Shown in pieces: positions 45,483 to 58,145 of a stretch of 64,000 nucleotides of DNA. The translations under genes and the position numbers were made by a program. Source of the DNA: Bryum argenteum (Eukaryota; Streptophyta; Bryopsida; Bryales; Bryaceae); assembly GCA_037043015.1 (NCBI GenBank), contig CM073321.1, forward strand, positions 4,980,001 through 5,044,000, read 5' to 3'. The notes beneath the pieces are model-generated. The model saw only the letters and a program-made list of their open reading frames with translations, did no database searches and was not told the origin of the DNA. How positions within the stretch are numbered: position 1 is the first letter of the stretch; each line of letters begins with the position of its first letter.

Positions 45483-46260
45483 AGACGGGTTATTAGAATT
45501 TTGTTATTTTGGATTGGAAGCACGAAGTTCATTGTTAGTACTCGGTACAATACTACAATTTACTGCAAGTAGGGCAACTATTAGCTTACAATACTTTGGT
45601 ATCCTAGTATGTTTCGGGAGTATAATACATATAGTTTGGTATATGTGTTAGTTACATCATATATATGAATACTATGATTATAGACATGCGCAAATTTGTA
45701 CTATGAAATGCACCATTGACCTTGTTTCCAATTAAAAAGGTATTCATAAAAATGCTTTGAAGCTCATTTTGTACCAATATGGATATATTTTTCTTGTTTC
45801 ATATACAACCATAGTGCTGGTTGTAGTAACTATTTATTAACATTTATAGAGTTATTTTAGAAATTGTTTTACTTTTTGGATAGATATAATATTATAGATG
45901 CGAAAAAGTATCAAAAAGTTACTTAAAAAGCTATAAAAAATAGAAAGCTTTCAATAAAGGTAAGCTGATAGAAATTAGTAAAAGTAATTATAATTGATGG
46001 ATGAAAAAAGCCGATGGATGAGAAATCCAGGTTGAATGAAGAAGTCGCGTCGCTCGCAAACGGGCGCGCGAGTCTGTATAAAACTGCTCCAAATTTTATA
46101 AAAAAGCACGGCATTTCGGAGTAGATTTGCGCGTCTTCTGTTTCTCGTCTTCCGATCTTCCTGTGGATTTAGTTTTCTGCAAACGTGTATGATGTTTATC
46201 GTGCGATAGTAGTTGTGTGGTTCTGTTGTTTGGTGGTGCTTAATTTGACGAGCGAGGGTT
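45483..46260. other. AT-rich DNA, no gene seen
   Basis: Nothing recognised. Confidence 0.5.
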
Positions 46261-46266
46261 ACGGTA

Positions 46267-46437
46267 ATGCGCCTGGTAGAGGCGGTAGACAGTGTGAGAA
46301 AAGAGATCGAACGGTTGATGATCAAGCGAGAAGCGGCGGCTGAACGGGAGAATTGCGGAACAAAGCAATTCGGGGTTGGGGACGATACCAATCGTGTGTG
46401 CGTGGTTCTCGACACCGAATATGGCGATATCGGTGAA
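46267..46437 (+). CDS. Possible unassigned first exon
   Basis: An ATG opens MRLVEAVDSVRKEIERLMIK, a helical charged stretch, then CVVLDTEYGDIG before GTGAAGG, which could be a splice donor. Base composition differs from the AT-rich upstream DNA. No second exon could be identified over the next 1.5 kb. Confidence 0.2.
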
Positions 46438-46559
46438 GGTTTTTATTCTATTCGAGTTATCCCCAAAAGCATTTTTAATATCCACGTCCTCACATTCTCT
46501 AAGTGCTCGTTCATTTCTCTTTTTGATTTGTCGAGAGAAATGGGAGAAGGTGGAAAATC

Positions 46560-47940
46560 ATAAATCTCAAGATTAGGCCACCGCTTTTAATCGCTTGAAT
46601 GGACTTGAAATTGAATAGTCGCTCATGATACCTGGATTGAGAGGTACAAATGATGATTAAGTAAAATAAAACGAGTAGAGTTCCTTGGAATGTGATTGAG
46701 ATGCGATAAGTGAAAGGAAACAAACAAGATTCTCGAATATTGACCGAGGTGCTCCAAAGATGAGATGAGAAAAGTGAGAAATCGTAGCGGGATCTCAAAG
46801 TGCGGTTCTCACGAGCTTGAGAATCATCGAAGGTCCGGCGTTTGAGAAAAGCATTGCTTAGCGGGTCACACGTGAGATCATCAACATTTGTGTTCGATTG
46901 ATTACCCGTTCTTCCTTCCCCTGGTTGACAATCGAATTGAAGAAGGGAAAAAGGAAGGTCGATCGAAAAAGCTATGGTGAAGCCGAGGCCGAACGGCGCA
47001 TGAAATTAGCATTGACGGAACCTAGAGAGTGAGCATTGGTCATCGAGAATCGAGTGAAGATGGTCATCAAGATGATGATCGAAGTCGCGATTGGATGTCA
47101 TGCTCGAGTGCCAAAATTGAAGTGGCGTTTGCTAATCAAAGCGAGCAACAAATGCAGCAGAACGAATGAAGAAAGGGGTCGAGCTATTTGGAGGAGTTTG
47201 TGCCTCGCAGATCGATCGAAAGCGGGATTGATCAAGAGTTGAGTGATTTCCTCAAGGTCGCAGATTCGGTGGGTCTTGTGAGCAATTGAACAAGACCGGG
47301 TATTCATTCTTCTCGATCGTGAGATCTTTGAGTATCGATTGATTGCGAAGCGATTGCGGTTGGAGTTACATCTCAGTAGATGGATTAGAAGTTTGAAATC
47401 TTTTTGTATAAACTTGATCATAAGGTGTATAGCTTGAGTATTGCATTGCATCTGATTGTACATGAATTGGGTCGGAATTTGAAAGAGTTCCACTCGTCGA
47501 AGTATTTCGGTGAAATTAGGGATTCGGGGAAGTACCGAAACTGGTCTGCTGGAAAACGGACGGCCATAGGGCCTCCTTCGGACGGCAGTAGGGTCTGTTT
47601 GACCACGGCTTTAGGTCCGCAGTGCACATCAATAGGTCCCTCGCAGAATTTCTCACATATTTTTCTGCATACTTTGATTGAATTTAAGTTTCAATCCATA
47701 CGGTCGAAAACTACAAATTTTGATATACAAACTAATTGGACAGCTTTGAACAAGATCCTACGGTTGGATTTTCCAAATTCAAATCTAAAATTGAAAGGAC
47801 AATTTCCAAAATACCCCAATTAGACAAGTTTGTTCGAAATTCGTTTGAAAACTAAGTGTTTGAGTTTTGAGTTTGTCTTTGGTTTTGGAGTAAGTAATAG
47901 GATTATTTAAAGAATTTGAATAATAAGACCGACATTTGAA
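46560..47940. other. No recognised gene
   Basis: Mixed-composition DNA with short frames on both strands. No domain or ordered repeat. Confidence 0.4.
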
Positions 47941-47944
47941 GTTG

Positions 47945-48375
47945 AGTGAGACCTATTGACATAAATTTTAGGGTAAGTTCCTGGGTTTGGGTTTGACATG
48001 TTTTTGGGTATTCTTGGAGTTTTAAACTATTATTGAGTGTTTGAACACGAGATTGAGCTGAGTGTGTGTTTGTGCAGGGCATAATTGCATACATACTGCA
48101 TGTGTACAAGACCTATTGACTTGAGAGACTTGGAGAGAGTCGCACGAGGTAGGCGATTCTATATCATACCCTCGCATTTGGATCTATTGACAAACCTGTT
48201 CACTAGGCATTGTGTAAATAGTATCGTATATAATACACTCGACTGACCTATTGACTAAATATTTATGTGTATTATTTCAAAATATTATATCGGCATTTTG
48301 ACTAGGTGATAGCTCGCATTTGGGTCTATTGACATAACCTGAACTATTGACCAGAACTATTGACTTCCCCTAGAA
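47945..48375. repeat. Dispersed CTATTGAC repeats
   Basis: (G)ACCTATTGACT, GGATCTATTGACA, GGGTCTATTGACATAAC, GAACTATTGACC and related words occur about eight times on the plus strand, three of them within 50 bp near 48327-48372. Each contains TTGAC, the W-box core. Confidence 0.65.
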
Positions 48376-48659
48376 TACTAGACAGGACTGGGACTGCATT
48401 GAGTCTAGATATAGAGCATTGGTAATGACAGTAACCCAAATTGAGTGATCCCTGGGTATAAGAGTGAATCGCAGCAAGACAAGCCCTCGCGTGCGTTTAT
48501 ACATAGTTACACTTATATCATGAATACATGCGACCTTAGTCACAATACGACGCTGCATCTATTTTGCTTTTCTACCGTTAAACCACACTATACTGAAAGT
48601 AGTTTAGACTAGGGCAAAATCCCTACTACACTGGTCACTACACACTTCGCCACATGGGC

Positions 48660-49090
48660 GCTACCCCCAGGGCGACCGCCGATAGCCATAAGCGACCGAC
48701 GACGCCGCCGGCGATCGCTCGGTCGCTAAGATACTAGACCGGCGGTCGCCTAATAGCGGTTGCCGCATGACCGCCGATCGCTATAAGCGGCCGACGACGC
48801 TTCGGCGATCGCTTGGCCGCCAAGATCGACCCGGCGGTCGCCTACTAGCGGTTGCTAGGGCGACCGCCGATCGCTATAAGCGCGATCGACGACGCCCTCG
48901 GCGATCGTTGGTCGCCAAGATCGACCGGGCGGTCGCCTACTAGCGGTTGCTAGGCGACCGATCGCGGTCTCCATATCGACCGCCGGCCGCCTTCTTGCGG
49001 CGGCCGAAGCGTCGGCGGGCGGTCGCAGAGGGCGACCGACGCCTCCGGTGCGACCGCCAGTTGCCTAGCAAGGTCGCCCACTGTGACGTG
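48660..49090. repeat. Family-C GC-rich array, long
   Basis: GCGACCGCCGATCGCTATAAGCG, GACGACGC, GGCGATCGCT and GACCGGCGGTCGCCTA units in a roughly 100-bp higher-order repeat. No U1 or hAT frame follows; the next coding block is Ty3/Gypsy about 900 bp on. Confidence 0.88.
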
Positions 49091-49960
49091 TATTTTGATT
49101 TTCCACGTCATTATCAACCCTACGCCACGTAGGAAATAGCTTTTTACCTCAAGGTATATCTCAGCAAGTTTTTTACTATGTAATTTTTGGTACGGTCGAC
49201 ATTTTCGTCGACTCGACGTCTAACAGACATGTCCAATACGACAAATCAGACAGACATTCCCAAAATTGTGTCTAATAAGACAACCCTGGCTCCAAGGGGT
49301 GAGGCTTGGGATGGAGCCTCATTCCCGCATCTTGTGGAAAATGGAGAGTGCTTTGGAGCATCTCTAAACATGGGGTTGGGAAGTGTCCCTCTCCAAGTTA
49401 GTCCCCGTGATAAGTAGTGTCGGTTCCTGGGAGTAACCGAGAATGGTTCAAAAATGTGAGGCATGGAAAGGAAGCCTCACTCCTGCACCTTGGGCATTGT
49501 GGGATGCTCTTGAGCATCCCGCAACATTGAGTTGGAAAGAATCCCTCTCTCAACTAGTCCCCGGGAAAACTAGTGCCGGATTTCGGGATGGTTTCCAGCA
49601 AAGTCCCGAATAGAGTGAGAAACAAGAGTGGAAGGGGACTAGTGGGAAGTTGGACAATGGATAAGGGCGGTTCTCTCCGGGGGTGATTAGTGTCACCATT
49701 GGGAGCTTGGACATTTGTGGAAGGCCGCCTTGTGCCACCAAGTGGCATACCCATGTGTTGGTGGGAGTTCCGGGTAATGAATATCGCACAATGATTTATG
49801 GAGGCAAGGTGGGTTGGACACCTTGACTTAGAATGGTGCTAACATTGTGTGTGTGGGGCACATGCAAGTGTTAGCAAAGTCGTGGCCGGTTGCTACCAAC
49901 TAAGTGAGCCGGGATTCCGCTACCAAGTAAGACTCACTAACAAAAAAAAAGAGTTAGAGT
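49091..49960. other. LTR- or leader-like DNA before the Ty3/Gypsy ORFs
   Basis: Contains two diverged ~100-bp blocks (GAGGCTTGGGATGGAGCCTC and GAGGCATGGAAAGGAAGCCTC) each followed by CCTC(A/T)C(A/C)A(A/C)(G/C)TAGTCCCCG. No primer-binding site was found. Confidence 0.4.
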
Positions 49961-49961
49961 A

Positions 49962-52900
49962 ATGAGGGTCGCAACACTAGCGGACAAACTCAGTCAACGG
50001 CCCGAGGAAGATTACTTATGCGAACGGTTCAATAAGGGACTGTTACCATGGATACAGCAGGGCATCATCATCCGCGGTATGAAGACATTACAAGACATAC
50101 TAACTGCTACCAACGATATCAGCAGGGAATTCAGTGTCATCGATAAGACACAAACACCATTGCTGCCACTCCCAACAACTCGAGTGACCACCCGTCCTAC
50201 ACCCGCACCGTGCACAACTTGTGGAAAATTACACGCTGGGTGTAGTTGGTTTTCCAATACGTCAGCAAGGACCGACGACACCTGACCCAAGCAGGCCACA
50301 TCGGCATCCATGTATCCGAATGAAGTCAACGTGGATGCGTTTGAACCTGGCAGGAACGACGGCTCTGAGAATGTGGATCCCCTCATCATAGACAGGGTCA
50401 ATGCTCAGTTTTAAAACAACGCTGGGCCAACACCCGTACCTTTGCTGACACCAAGGCACCCCCAGGCAGCTCCAAAGCACACTCAAGCAACCGAACAGGG
50501 GGAGTCAAGCTTACCGAAGTACATGGAACCAATGTGGCTACCATAAGCACCGCTGCGGTAACCACAAGGTCTAAAGCTACTATGGAGATCCACATGGTCA
50601 AGCACCGCAAACCTTTTGCGGAACATAATTGGAAAAGATTGCACAATCTTAGAACAGAGATTCAAGCTGACCTTGAAATAGCGGTGGCTCCAGACCTGCA
50701 ACAGGTATTGGAAAAGACTGACGTGCGGATCACCTTAGCTGACTTATTAAAAATCAGTCCGGAATTGCAAACATACGTGCAAAATATGCACAAAACAGCA
50801 ACCACGGCCATGGTGACCGTGGAAGTCAATACAACGACCATAGACACCGATGCCGTCGTCATACAGGTTGGCTTAGGACAACATCAATTGGACAATGTAT
50901 TTGTCGACGGAGGTTCCGGAGTCAACGTAATCTACAACCACCTACGACAACAGTTAGGACTCTTACCACCAACGACAGCACAGTTTGTCCTAAGAATGGC
51001 AAATAATGCCCCGGTAATCCCGTTGGGGATATTAGCCACCGTGGCCATTACTACCCACGGTATCTCTATACCGGCAAGCTTTGTTGTTATAGACATGCCG
51101 GATAGGAGCAATTTTCCTATGATTCTGGGACGACCTTGGTTAAGAGACATGAATGCAATTCATGACTGGGCAAGGAACCAGATCTGAATCCGGAGATATG
51201 GAAAAACCATGATAATTCCCGTGGACAGTTGCATCACTCGAGAGATAGTCAAACAAATATGAAATCAGGCTGGCACCGAAGGGGGAAAATGACTCACTCA
51301 AGAGCAAGAGGCCTTGGTATTCCACGCCAATCCCGATCTAATCCCGTTAGCAGAGATTCACTTGGCCAGCGTGGTCTCCCAGGAAGATACCATAGATATC
51401 CCACCAAGGTTTACTACCAAAGTCTCCGAAGGAGACATTGTTGATAACACTCCGGCAACCAAAGCCTTAAGCCAACAGGTGGTAACTGGTAGACGCATAG
51501 ATCTAAAGAGCAGGTACAGTTGGTTAACCTTGGTACCGAACAAGAGCCGAAGAATGTCAAAATAAATGCCGACGCACCCAACGCCATCAAAGAAGCTACC
51601 ATAGCTCTCTTCAAAGAATACCAAGATATCTTCGCGTGGAGGCATGAAGATTTGAAAGGGATACCGAGGGCTATAGCTGAACATACAATCGACCTCGTAC
51701 CAAACGCGCACCCAGTACAGCAGCGCAGACATCGAATGAATCCTCACTACGCTGCCATAGTCAAAGCGGATTTAGACAAGCTGCTTAGCGCCAAATTCAT
51801 ATCCCCGGTAGACACGGCACCATGGTTGTCTCCGATGGTAATCATTCGTCAAAAGAATGGCGCATAACGAATCTGTGTAGACTTTTACAAACTAAATGTA
51901 ACAACTAAAAAGGATCACTATCCTTTACCTTACATGGAGGAGATCATTGATGAAGTAGCTGGACAAGAGATGTATTCTTTCCTAGACTGTTTCTCTGGTT
52001 ACTATCAAGTCGCCATGGCAGAGCAAGACAAAAACAAGACTGCGTTTTCCACGCATCTGTGGGGACCCTATTAATTCGAAAGAGTGCCATTGGGGCTAAA
52101 AATGCACCCATTACATTCCAACGTGTCATGGAATTGATTTTTTGCCCCTATTTAAAGAAATTCTTCCATATCAATCTAGATGATGGCACCGTGTATGGCC
52201 GAATGCAGAACCATGTTGGCCAGTTACGACAAATTTTCCAGGCCTGCGGAGAAAACGGATGCATGTTCCTGCAGACAAATGCATGTTCCTCTTTTTTGCC
52301 GAGGTCATCTTGGGATATACTGTCTGCAAGTATGGCAAACTCCCAGACCCATCCAAGATCCAGGATATCCTCGACATGACCCCACCCAAGGATCAAAAGG
52401 GTGTCCAAAAGCTGCTTGGCATTTCACAATTCAATAGAATTTACATCGAGAAGCTAGCTCATCTGACAGCACCGATAGCTGACTTGAATCATGCAGGGTA
52501 CTCCTACCCAAGAGGTTGGTCACCGGCAACACAGATAGCTCTGGACAAAATCAAACAAGGTTATTCGGAAGCACCGATACTACTTGCATCCAACTGGGCC
52601 AAGCCATTCCACGTCCACACAGATGCTTCCAAGATTGTCGTAGGAGTTATATTTGCGCAGAACGTCAACTATAAACGTGATCAACCGGTGGCTTACACTA
52701 GCAGGCTTACGTGAACCAAGCTGAACGCAACTACTCAACCACGGAACAAGAAGCGCTTGCTATGGTCTACGCAGTCAAGAATTTTTTACATTACTTGTTA
52801 GGGAATAATTTTCGATTCATGGTTGACCACCATAGCTTGTCTTATTTAGTAAACCAACCTTTGATCACCCAAAGAGTCGCTCGGTGGATCATGATCCTCA

Positions 52901-53800
52901 TGGAATATGACTTCAAGGAATACCCGGAAAACGACACATTGTAGCAGATTACCTGTCCACGGACACCAATACCACCGAAGAAGGCATAGACGACTCTTTT
53001 AATCAGCCATATATCCAAGCTACCTCGCTGGAAGCCAACATTGACACCACGGAAGCCCAAATCGATTGGAGACAGGACATCATGGCTTACTTTGGCTCAA
53101 GCCATCATTCTAGAAAGACTAGCAGGCACACAGAAAATCAACTTCGTGCAAACCACGTTGCCATACACCGTGGTTGACGGTAGACTGTACCAAAAAGGTG
53201 CCGATCTTGAGATCAGACTCTGTGTGCCCACCAAAGAGCAACAACAGATAGTCACTAATCTCCACGCTGGCCCCGCAGGCGGACACCAAGGATCGGATAC
53301 TACAGTTAAGAAAATACATGCTGCTAAATATTGGTGGTTTACGGTGCACAAAGATGTACTCGCATATATCAAAAAATGTCACGTGTGCCAGACTGCAACA
53401 ACCAATTTCCAACATCAAGGGAAGGTGCCACTCAAATCTACAGCGCTGTTGGGACCATTTCAGCGGTGGGGACTAGACTTTGTGGGACCATTCAAACCGG
53501 CAACAAAGCAAGGATACAAATACATTCTGGTGGCCACGGATTACACCACCAAGTGGGTAGAGGCAAAGTCGTAACGCAACAATACTGCCATGGTAACAGC
53601 CACTTTCCTCTACGAGAACATCATTAATAACTTTGGATGCCCCTTGGAGATCATCTCAGATCAAGGCACGCGTTTCGTCAATACAGTCATCGAAAATCTC
53701 ATGGATAACCATCTCATCAAGCACAGGACAAGTACGGTATATTATCGCTGTCAAACCCTATTCTCCAATATTTTAAATTTTATTGCGTCTTTAGGGTTAA
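49962..53800 (+). mobile_element. Degenerate Ty3/Gypsy retrotransposon: gag end, protease, RT, RNase H, integrase
   Basis: The order gag-PR-RT-RH-IN is that of Ty3/Gypsy. Gag end: CTTCGKLHAGCSW near 50220. Protease: FVDGGSGVNVIY (50900) and MILGRPWLRD. RT: RRHRMNPHY, APWLSPMVIIRQKNGA, RICVDFYKLN, FERVPLGLKNAPITF and INLDDGTVYG (LDD in place of xDD with Val or Ile). RNase H: FHVHTDASKIVVG, TTEQEALAMVYAVKNF and DHHSL. Integrase: [17 protein letters not shown] and SDQGTRFVN; it stops after STVYY. Stops include TAA 51865 and TAA 52072, with frame changes near 52380, 52710, 52940 and 53575. Some motifs recall Tat-like lineages, but lineage is not certain. It cannot be active. Confidence 0.85.
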
Positions 53801-54820
53801 AATGAGAGTTTTGGTGTTTGGGAATAAAGACCAGTTATATAGTTAAAACCGGTCCGTAGAAAGTGTTCTAGCTTTGTCGTTCATCCAGTTGGCCTTAGTA
53901 GATTCTAGAGCTTACCAAATCGTCGTGGGCTCATCCGGTTTTCCCGAACAATTCCGAGTGACCCGGCTTTCATACCAAGTGGCTACCGGAGCGACCAGTA
54001 GACCTGAAGTACAGCCGGATAAACCACTCGCGCCCGGAAGAATAACCGGTGTACCTCCTGTGAGCCAAAAAACCACCATGGAGTGGCCTTTGGTCACAAG
54101 GGGATTGACAAGAACAACACATGAAGAGAGGAACAAGGGAGAAGAGAAGACGAGAAGAAATGAAGAAGGAACAAAGGGAAGTGAAGAAGAAAACCACCGC
54201 CGGCCTCCTTTTAACCCTCTTCCGGTTTTTGGCTCGTCATTGCTTCATCTTAGCTTCGATTTGGGCGTGCCATAGCTTTTTGGAAAACTAAGTCAATTTT
54301 GATCTCACCCCCAAAATCTCAGAAGCATAGGATCAAAACCCGAGGACTGATGGCCAAAATACTGGGGCCTACTTCTTTTAACCGCCGGCGGGAAAACCCT
54401 TCAACACCCCCAACTTTGGAGGGGTGTTTCTCCCTCTCTAAAGATCGGATTGGGGCATGCCATATACCCCTGGAAAGCACTTTTGGAGCTCTACCTACTC
54501 TAGAAATCTCAATAGCATAGATAAAAAACTCCGTGACTGATTGCTGTTTGAACAAAGCTGATTTGTTCACTGCCATGGGGAAACCGTTTTCGACACCCCA
54601 ACTTTGCGAGCAAATTTCTCCTTCTCTACAACTCGGATTTGAGCATGCTTACTACCGTTGGAAAGCTCTACTAGAGCTCTATCTACCTCAAAAATTTCAA
54701 AGGAGTTGAAGTAGAATTGAGTGAGTTATGGGAGAAACAATCTGGCTGGCTTTCATGGGGCAAGAACAAGCTCCTATCTTAACAATGGAACTCAATAAGG
54801 AGGAAGATAAGTGAGGCAAG
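53801..54820. other. Non-coding TE flank or LTR-like DNA
   Basis: Two stretches repeat a theme of GCATGCCATA or GCATGCTTAC, GGAAAGC and GAGCTCTA(C)CTAC (about 54460-54500 and 54640-54685), typical of LTR or leader sequence. No protein domain. Confidence 0.4.
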
Positions 54821-54824
54821 ACAA

Positions 54825-55200
54825 GCATTTTGAGGAGGGCTCTTCTTCTCCTAACTACTAACAGTTCAAAAGCAAGATCATTTTGAGAAGGGCTCTCCTT
54901 CTCCTAACTACTAACACTTCAAAAGCAAGATCATATTGAGAAGGGCTCTCTTTCTCCTAACTACTAACAATTCAAAAGAGATGATCAAGGTGAATAAAGA
55001 GGAGAAGGAGGCCCATAGCCTTCCTCCTCCTAACTAAATAGATGGATAGGTAGGTGAACAAAATGGAGGAGAAGGAGGCCCAAAGCCTTCCTTCTCCTAT
55101 TCTTACCTAAACTAAGAGGAGATGGAAGAGGTAGACAAACAAGATATGAGACAAACAAGATGGAGGAGAAGGAGGCCTATGGCCTTCCTTCTCCTACTCT
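54825..55200. repeat. Tandem repeats: GAGAAGGGCTCTC and GGAGAAGGAGGCC units
   Basis: Three ~67-bp units built on GAGAAGGGCTCTCCTTCTCC at 54825-54975, then three ~80-bp units with GAGGAGAAGGAGGCC..GCCTTCCT to 55195. Inverted GGAGAA/TTCTCC words could form hairpins. Confidence 0.75.
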
Positions 55201-55920
55201 AACTAGATTGAGTGGGTGATGATAGTTTGGAAACAAGCTATTAAGTACAAAATGAGAGCCGCCAAAGAGGCGGCTCACCCTAAAGCCTAACTAAGACCTA
55301 AGCCCTAATTAAAGCCTCCATGGATGAATAACCGCCACTCCACGCGCTCCGTCCTTGAAGCCTCCATTCCATCAACCACTTCATCAATGAATGTAGCCTC
55401 ACATGCTACCACAAGGTTAGATGGATGAGACTTACAACAATCAAATTTCAAACACAACATGGACATCAAAGACTAGTTGTACAAAGCCCATGGTAAAACG
55501 CTCAATTCTAATTTAAGCAACTAACCCTATTTCTAATTTAGGATTCACTAGGGGGAATTTTTCCTCCTCTAGTTCTTCTCCATCATCAATTGGATCCACT
55601 AGGGGGAATTTTTCCTCCTCTAGTCCTTCCACACCCTAAAGCTTAAATTAGTCTTAAACGTCCCATCAAATGCCTTGCAACAACTAACCCCTAATATACA
55701 AATTGCATTCAAAACTAAATCATTGTATATTCATCAATTTACCTCAAAATGTCATGGTTTGCAAACACAACATTAATAAAAGTCATTATTAACAATATTT
55801 AAACAAGAGAGCGCTCTCACGCTCTCACACCTCCCGAGGCCGGAGTAATGATGTTTCCGGAGGAGATGACCGGATTAGGCTTTTAAGCGCTGCTGCAGCC
55901 ATTCTTTGTCATTCCAAGTT
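55201..55920. other. No gene; short duplicated block
   Basis: A ~50-bp block (GGATTCACTAGGGGGAATTT..., TCCTCCTCTAGT) repeats at about 55543 and 55590. Otherwise nothing recognised. Confidence 0.45.
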
Positions 55921-55923
55921 TGA

Positions 55924-57800
55924 TTGCGCACTCTCAGTCCCCATACGTCGCCACACGCTCAACACGCCGGAGGAGAGCGTCAATCAGCGAGTCTAGTTAG
56001 CAGTCTGAGAGATAGCGTTTCCACCGGAAGGAGCCCGGTAACGCAGCGTTCGGCGAGCGACTCCGAACGCCGGAAGAGAAGGCGTAGCAAGAGCGCAATG
56101 ACAAGGAAGAGGAACACGAAGTTATGGCGAGTAGGGAAGCCGATCCCCATTAAGATGGTTAAGTCGGACATTCTCCGGACGACGCGCCACGAAGCGAAAG
56201 TGAAGGAGGACCTCCTCCGGATAGGGTGCGCCGGCTTTTTTGACGTTCCGTGGGACATGTCCGACCAGCTGATCATCGAGGAGACGGTCAACAAGCGATT
56301 CCTCGAGCAATTCGTGGAACACCAATTGAGGGGGAAGCCGGAAAACTGGGCGCTGCGCCATTGGAGGGTAATGTACCGATTTCCGGAGGTCCGATGTGGG
56401 CTACATCACGCGAAAGGATGATGAAGGGCCAAGGAGACGATTCCGGAAGTTACCCGACATGAAGAACGGCTTCACAATCGAGTACTACAAGAGTAACCGA
56501 GAGATGCTGCTGCTCCGGTTTCTTGTACCCATCCTCATCCCGGATAAGCTGACGACCAGCACCATCAAGCTTATGAAGGCGATTCTGTGGAGCTACGATG
56601 GTAAACAGCAGATCGGGTGGCATCCCATCATCAGCGATGTGGTGCAGCGGGAGGTTGCCAAGATTGGCAACCGGAAGGGGTGTCGCCTAACCCCCTTCAT
56701 TTTCCATCTCTACGTCCGATTCCGCCTCCTCTCCGACTAGGAGCTGATGGTCTGGAGCAATATATAGCGGATGTTATTCGGAGACCCACAGGAGGACATC
56801 TCATCGGAATCCGACGATGAGCACCTGGAGGTGCAGCCTATCGTTCTAGAGGGAGAACCAGAGTCGGCACGTAGGCGGAAGAGGAAGCAGACAAAGGTGA
56901 GCCAAGCCGGGCCCCGCAGCGCACCCCAAACGACCACCCCAAGAAAGAAGGTGGATTGGGGGTCTGCTATCCGGTCAAGCAGGGCTACCCTGGCCATGCC
57001 CTCCTTATTCATGCCCTATGGGGATGACGAGGAGGAAGAGGAAGAGCAAGAAGAACGTGCCGACACGGAGTAGGAAGAAGAGGAAGAGGAAGAAGAGAAC
57101 ACCGCCCTCATTTGGAGGATAAGGGCTCAGATGAGAAGGGCCGAAGCCGTGGCAGAGGCTGGCGGGGACCAGTCCGAGTAGGAAGACAACCAGGAGGATG
57201 AAGATGATGGAGGGCAGCAACCCGGCCCCTCACAACGGCGCTGGAGGCATCCGGCTCAGGAGCTAGGCTTGCTGCCCCTATCGGGGTTGCACCGGTAGTT
57301 CCACCGACCGAGCAGGGACCCCAGGAGGGAGGTTGCCTAACCTTAAGGTGAAGGCCAAGAAGAAGAAAAGATCGGCTAGTCCGGAAGTGGCTACCCGGGT
57401 GATGGACGTTGAGCGAGAATCAAGCTCGGACACGACTCCGATGCAAGCACCGGAGCCAATCCCGGTAGTGGAGTCCAAACCAGTGAGTCCTCCCAGGCCT
57501 CAGGTAAAGAAAAGGCTGCTCGAAGCCGAGGAGGCTATCGTCTCGGAGGAGGTTATCGTCCAGGAGGAGGCTACCCCTCCTTGGATTAATTCATCGGAGC
57601 AAGCGGATGCTCTAACCCCATCAACGCTAGTAGTGGGAATGGCTCTGAAGTCATCTCACCGGGGTATGGCAACAGCCAGGATGGAGACCACCACGCAGAC
57701 GCTCCCCTGGCCGTTTTACCGGATCTCCACCGAAGGCATCCTGAAACCAATCCGGGTGGTGCTTGATGCTACGGTGTGTGCAATGAGCAGATTTCCATGA
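55924..57800 (+). pseudogene. Retrotransposon-type plant protein with five in-frame TAG stops
   Basis: Basic leader, then an alpha-helical domain: LLRIGCAGFFDVPWDMSD, NKRFLEQFVEHQLRGKP, and after a frame change GYITRKDDE, VPILIPDKLTTSTIKLMKAI, LWSYDGKQQIGWHPIISDVV and LTPFIFHLYVRFRLLS. The pattern resembles the plant transposon/retrotransposon protein domain that carries a conserved internal W and a late ILW block. An acidic E-rich region and a Pro-rich tail follow. Stops at 56738, 56765, 57071, 57179 and 57296 are all TAG in one frame; no TAA or TGA occurs among them. It lies downstream of Ty3/Gypsy pol and could be an extra ORF of such an element. Family naming is tentative. Confidence 0.5.
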
Positions 57801-58145
57801 GCGGTGAGCAGACTTTTATGAGCGGTGGGCAGATTTTCCTGAGTGATTTTCCATTTTTAGAGGGAAGTTTTGACTCAGTTTGGGCCAAATTATTTGGACC
57901 ACTTATGAGGGTCCTTCAATTTACTTAGAATAAATTAGATGTTGCTCCAATTTGGGTAGATTATGTAACGATTTGATGACAAAGAGTTTTGGAGAAGGAG
58001 TGTGTATAACCGTGCTTTAGCCTTTAGGGTGCCTATGGCCGTGAAATGTTACGGTTTTAAGTTGGAACATCTCTTACTATGTTTTCTGGAAATTAGGGCT
58101 GACGTCATATATATATCGTAACTAAGAAATTCAGGGCTGATGTCA
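57801..58145. other. No gene seen
   Basis: Three GAGCGGTG(G/A)GCAGA(T/C)TTT-like units at 57790-57850, otherwise unremarkable. Confidence 0.4.

Noticed and set aside
47945-48375. A W-box promoter
   Set aside because: TTGAC is short and there is no gene downstream to regulate.
49962-57800. One continuous retrotransposon including the 56-57 kb ORF
   Set aside because: Possible, but no LTR pair or polypurine tract was found to bound it, so the parts are listed separately.
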